NCBI GenBank assembly: GCA_964579305.1
Contig: CAZOGY010000141.1
Location: forward strand, 1 to 8,584
Direction of reading: 5' to 3'
Origin: JBCBWG01 sp964579305
Lineage (GTDB): Bacteria > Pseudomonadota > Alphaproteobacteria > Rhizobiales > Hyphomicrobiaceae
DNA length: 8,584 bases
The position numbers and the translations under genes are program-made. Below are positions 7,343 through 8,584 of this stretch, in pieces (position 1 is the stretch's first letter; each line of letters opens with the position of its first letter). The notes under the pieces were generated by a model. The model saw only the letters and a list, made by a program, of their open reading frames with translations, had not been told where the DNA came from and made no database searches.

Positions 7343-8535
7343 CCGGCCAAACGCATCGCCTCGATATTGATACCGAATACTTGACGACAGAGCTGAAGGC
7401 GTTGCTCGCAATTCCCAGTCCCACGGGGTATACCGACAGCGTCGCACGGTATTTGTGCGGTGAATTGGAACGCATCGGCGTGGAGTATGATTTGACGCGG
7501 CGCGGTGCGGTTCGCGCAATCATGCCAGGCCGGGAAAGTGCCGGCGCGCGCGCCATTGTTTCGCATGTCGACACGCTCGGCGCGCAGGTCAAATCTATCA
7601 AAGACAACGGCCGGCTTGAGCTTGTTCCGATCGGCACCTGGTCGGCCCGTTTTGCCGAGGGCGCCAGGACCACGATCTTCACAGACAAGGGCACGTACCG
7701 GGGTACGATCTTGCCGCTGCAGGCCTCCGGGCACACCTATGGCGATGATATCGATACCCAGCCGATCGGCTGGAACCATATCGAATTGCGCATTGATGCG
7801 CTCGGCACGACACCAGATGAAATCCGGCGGCTTGGGATTGAAGTTGGCGATATCGTTGCCATTGATCCACAGCCAGAGTTTCTCGAAAATGGCTTTATTG
7901 TTTCACGCCACCTCGATAACAAAGCCGGCGTTGCCGTCATGCTTGCCGCCTTGCGCGCATTGGTCGAAAGCAACCACAAACCGCCCGTCGACACGTTCTG
8001 GCTATTTACAATCGCTGAAGAAGTTGGGCACGGCGCAGCGTCAATCCTGTTGCCAGACATCGCTTCCATGGTTGCCGTCGATAACGGAACGTCGGCGCCC
8101 GGTCAGAACTCGTCTGAATTTGGTGTGACAATATCGATGGCGGATCAAACGGGTCCGTTCGATTTTCATCTGACGCGGAAACTCGCCGAACTCTGTGTCG
8201 AAAATGACATCCGGTATCAAAAGGACGTTTTCCGATATTACCGGTCTGATAGCGCATCGGCGTTAGAGGCGGGCGCCGATGTCCGCACCGCGCTCGTCAC
8301 ATTCGGGGTTGATGCAAGTCACGGCTACGAACGCATTCATTTACATGCACTGCGCTCATTGGCGGAGCTTTTGACCGTCTATACGCTGTCCGATGTCGAA
8401 ATCCCACGCGACCGGAAGGCCGTTGGCGGTCTGCGCGGCTTCACGCGACAACCGTCAGAACCCGCAGCCCAGAACGCCAAAGAAGAGCAGTTGGCCGTCA
8501 TTGACAGCCAAGGCGACACAACGGGGGGCGACTAA
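7339..8535 (+). CDS. M42-family metallopeptidase of the NAGGN cassette
   Basis: This 398-residue protein belongs to peptidase family M42 (glutamyl/deblocking aminopeptidases using two metal ions), in the branch that travels with asnO and ngg. Visible metal and catalytic residues are His76 and Asp78 in SHVDTLG, Asp193 in RHLDNKAG, the Glu227-Glu228 pair in IAEEVGHG, Asp248 in AVDNG, and a late His in the ERIHLHAL segment (His334 or His336). No signal peptide is present, so it should act in the cytoplasm. It starts at GTG 7339, overlapping the previous TGA, with AAGGA (7324-7328) ten bases upstream; no nearby ATG fits. Residues about 370-398 form a polar tail beyond the catalytic domain. Its role in NAGGN metabolism is not established: turnover of the dipeptide or supply of glutamine or glutamate are both plausible. 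The fold and cassette membership are secure, the substrate is not. Confidence 0.92.
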   Translation: MTGQTHRLDIDTEYLTTELKALLAIPSPTGYTDSVARYLCGELERIGVEYDLTRRGAVRAIMPGRESAGARAIVSHVDTLGAQVKSIKDNGRLELVPIGTWSARFAEGARTTIFTDKGTYRGTILPLQASGHTYGDDIDTQPIGWNHIELRIDALGTTPDEIRRLGIEVGDIVAIDPQPEFLENGFIVSRHLDNKAGVAVMLAALRALVESNHKPPVDTFWLFTIAEEVGHGAASILLPDIASMVAVDNGTSAPGQNSSEFGVTISMADQTGPFDFHLTRKLAELCVENDIRYQKDVFRYYRSDSASALEAGADVRTALVTFGVDASHGYERIHLHALRSLAELLTVYTLSDVEIPRDRKAVGGLRGFTRQPSEPAAQNAKEEQLAVIDSQGDTTGGD

Positions 8536-8554
8536 ACTGTTTGAGAATTAATGC

Positions 8555-8584
8555 ATGTCGCATCCAATCGGATTCACGCCGCAA
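8555..8584 (+). CDS. Possible start of a downstream gene, cut by window edge
   Basis: After the peptidase stop, an ATG at 8555 opens MSHPIGFTPQ to the window end, with GAGA (8543-8546) eight bases upstream. Another ATG at 8551 opens a different frame (MHVASNRIHAA). Only ten codons are visible, so neither product nor reality can be judged. The 19-base gap from the preceding stop would fit a fourth operon member. Confidence 0.25.
   Translation, partial: MSHPIGFTPQ

Noticed and set aside
5567..7519. 650-codon minus-strand open frame opposite the ngg-like gene
   Set aside because: It mirrors the codon structure of a clearly real gene on the other strand and has no recognisable domain, so it is a shadow.
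8561..8573. Small inverted repeat ATCC-AATC-GGAT as operon terminator
   Set aside because: A four-pair stem with no T run is too weak to call.

Overview
The window looks like chromosome of a GC-rich alphaproteobacterium. The main reasons are a three-gene cassette for the osmoprotectant dipeptide N-acetylglutaminylglutamine amide (NAGGN), and an upstream promoter motif (GGAAC, 16 bases, CGTT) of the kind read by EcfG/RpoE2, the alphaproteobacterial general stress sigma factor. No genus can be assigned from sequence alone. I see no insertion sequence, integrase, phage gene or CRISPR array.

Layout. Bases 1-47 are the 3' part of a tRNA-Arg(UCU) gene cut by the window edge, followed by about 310 bases without a convincing gene. 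A minus-strand gene (359-1918) encodes an exported trypsin-like serine protease with a C-terminal DUF4384-like domain. An 89-base spacer separates it from a divergent plus-strand gene (2008-3474) for an exported caspase-like (C14) protease, which carries a peptidoglycan-binding-like segment and a cysteine-rich tail. A 305-base gap (3475-3779) holds the EcfG-type promoter and two perfect 12-base palindromes. Three tightly coupled plus-strand genes follow: asnO-like amidotransferase (3780-5558), ngg-like acetyltransferase/ATP-grasp ligase (5555-7342) and an M42-family metallopeptidase (7339-8535). The last 49 bases may hold the start of another gene.

How the genes work together. In the NAGGN pathway the Ngg-type enzyme makes N-acetylglutaminylglutamine by acetylation and ligation, and the AsnO-type enzyme amidates it with glutamine as nitrogen donor. 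The M42 peptidase is a regular cassette member without a settled role. The 4-base ATGA and GTGA overlaps point to one translationally coupled operon, and the EcfG motif suggests it is switched on by general or osmotic stress. The two proteases form a separate divergent pair. Both appear to leave the cytoplasm and both keep intact catalytic residues, so they could act on each other or on shared envelope targets. That pair is the least characterised part of the window and the best candidate for an undescribed system; the functional link is inference from adjacency and domains.
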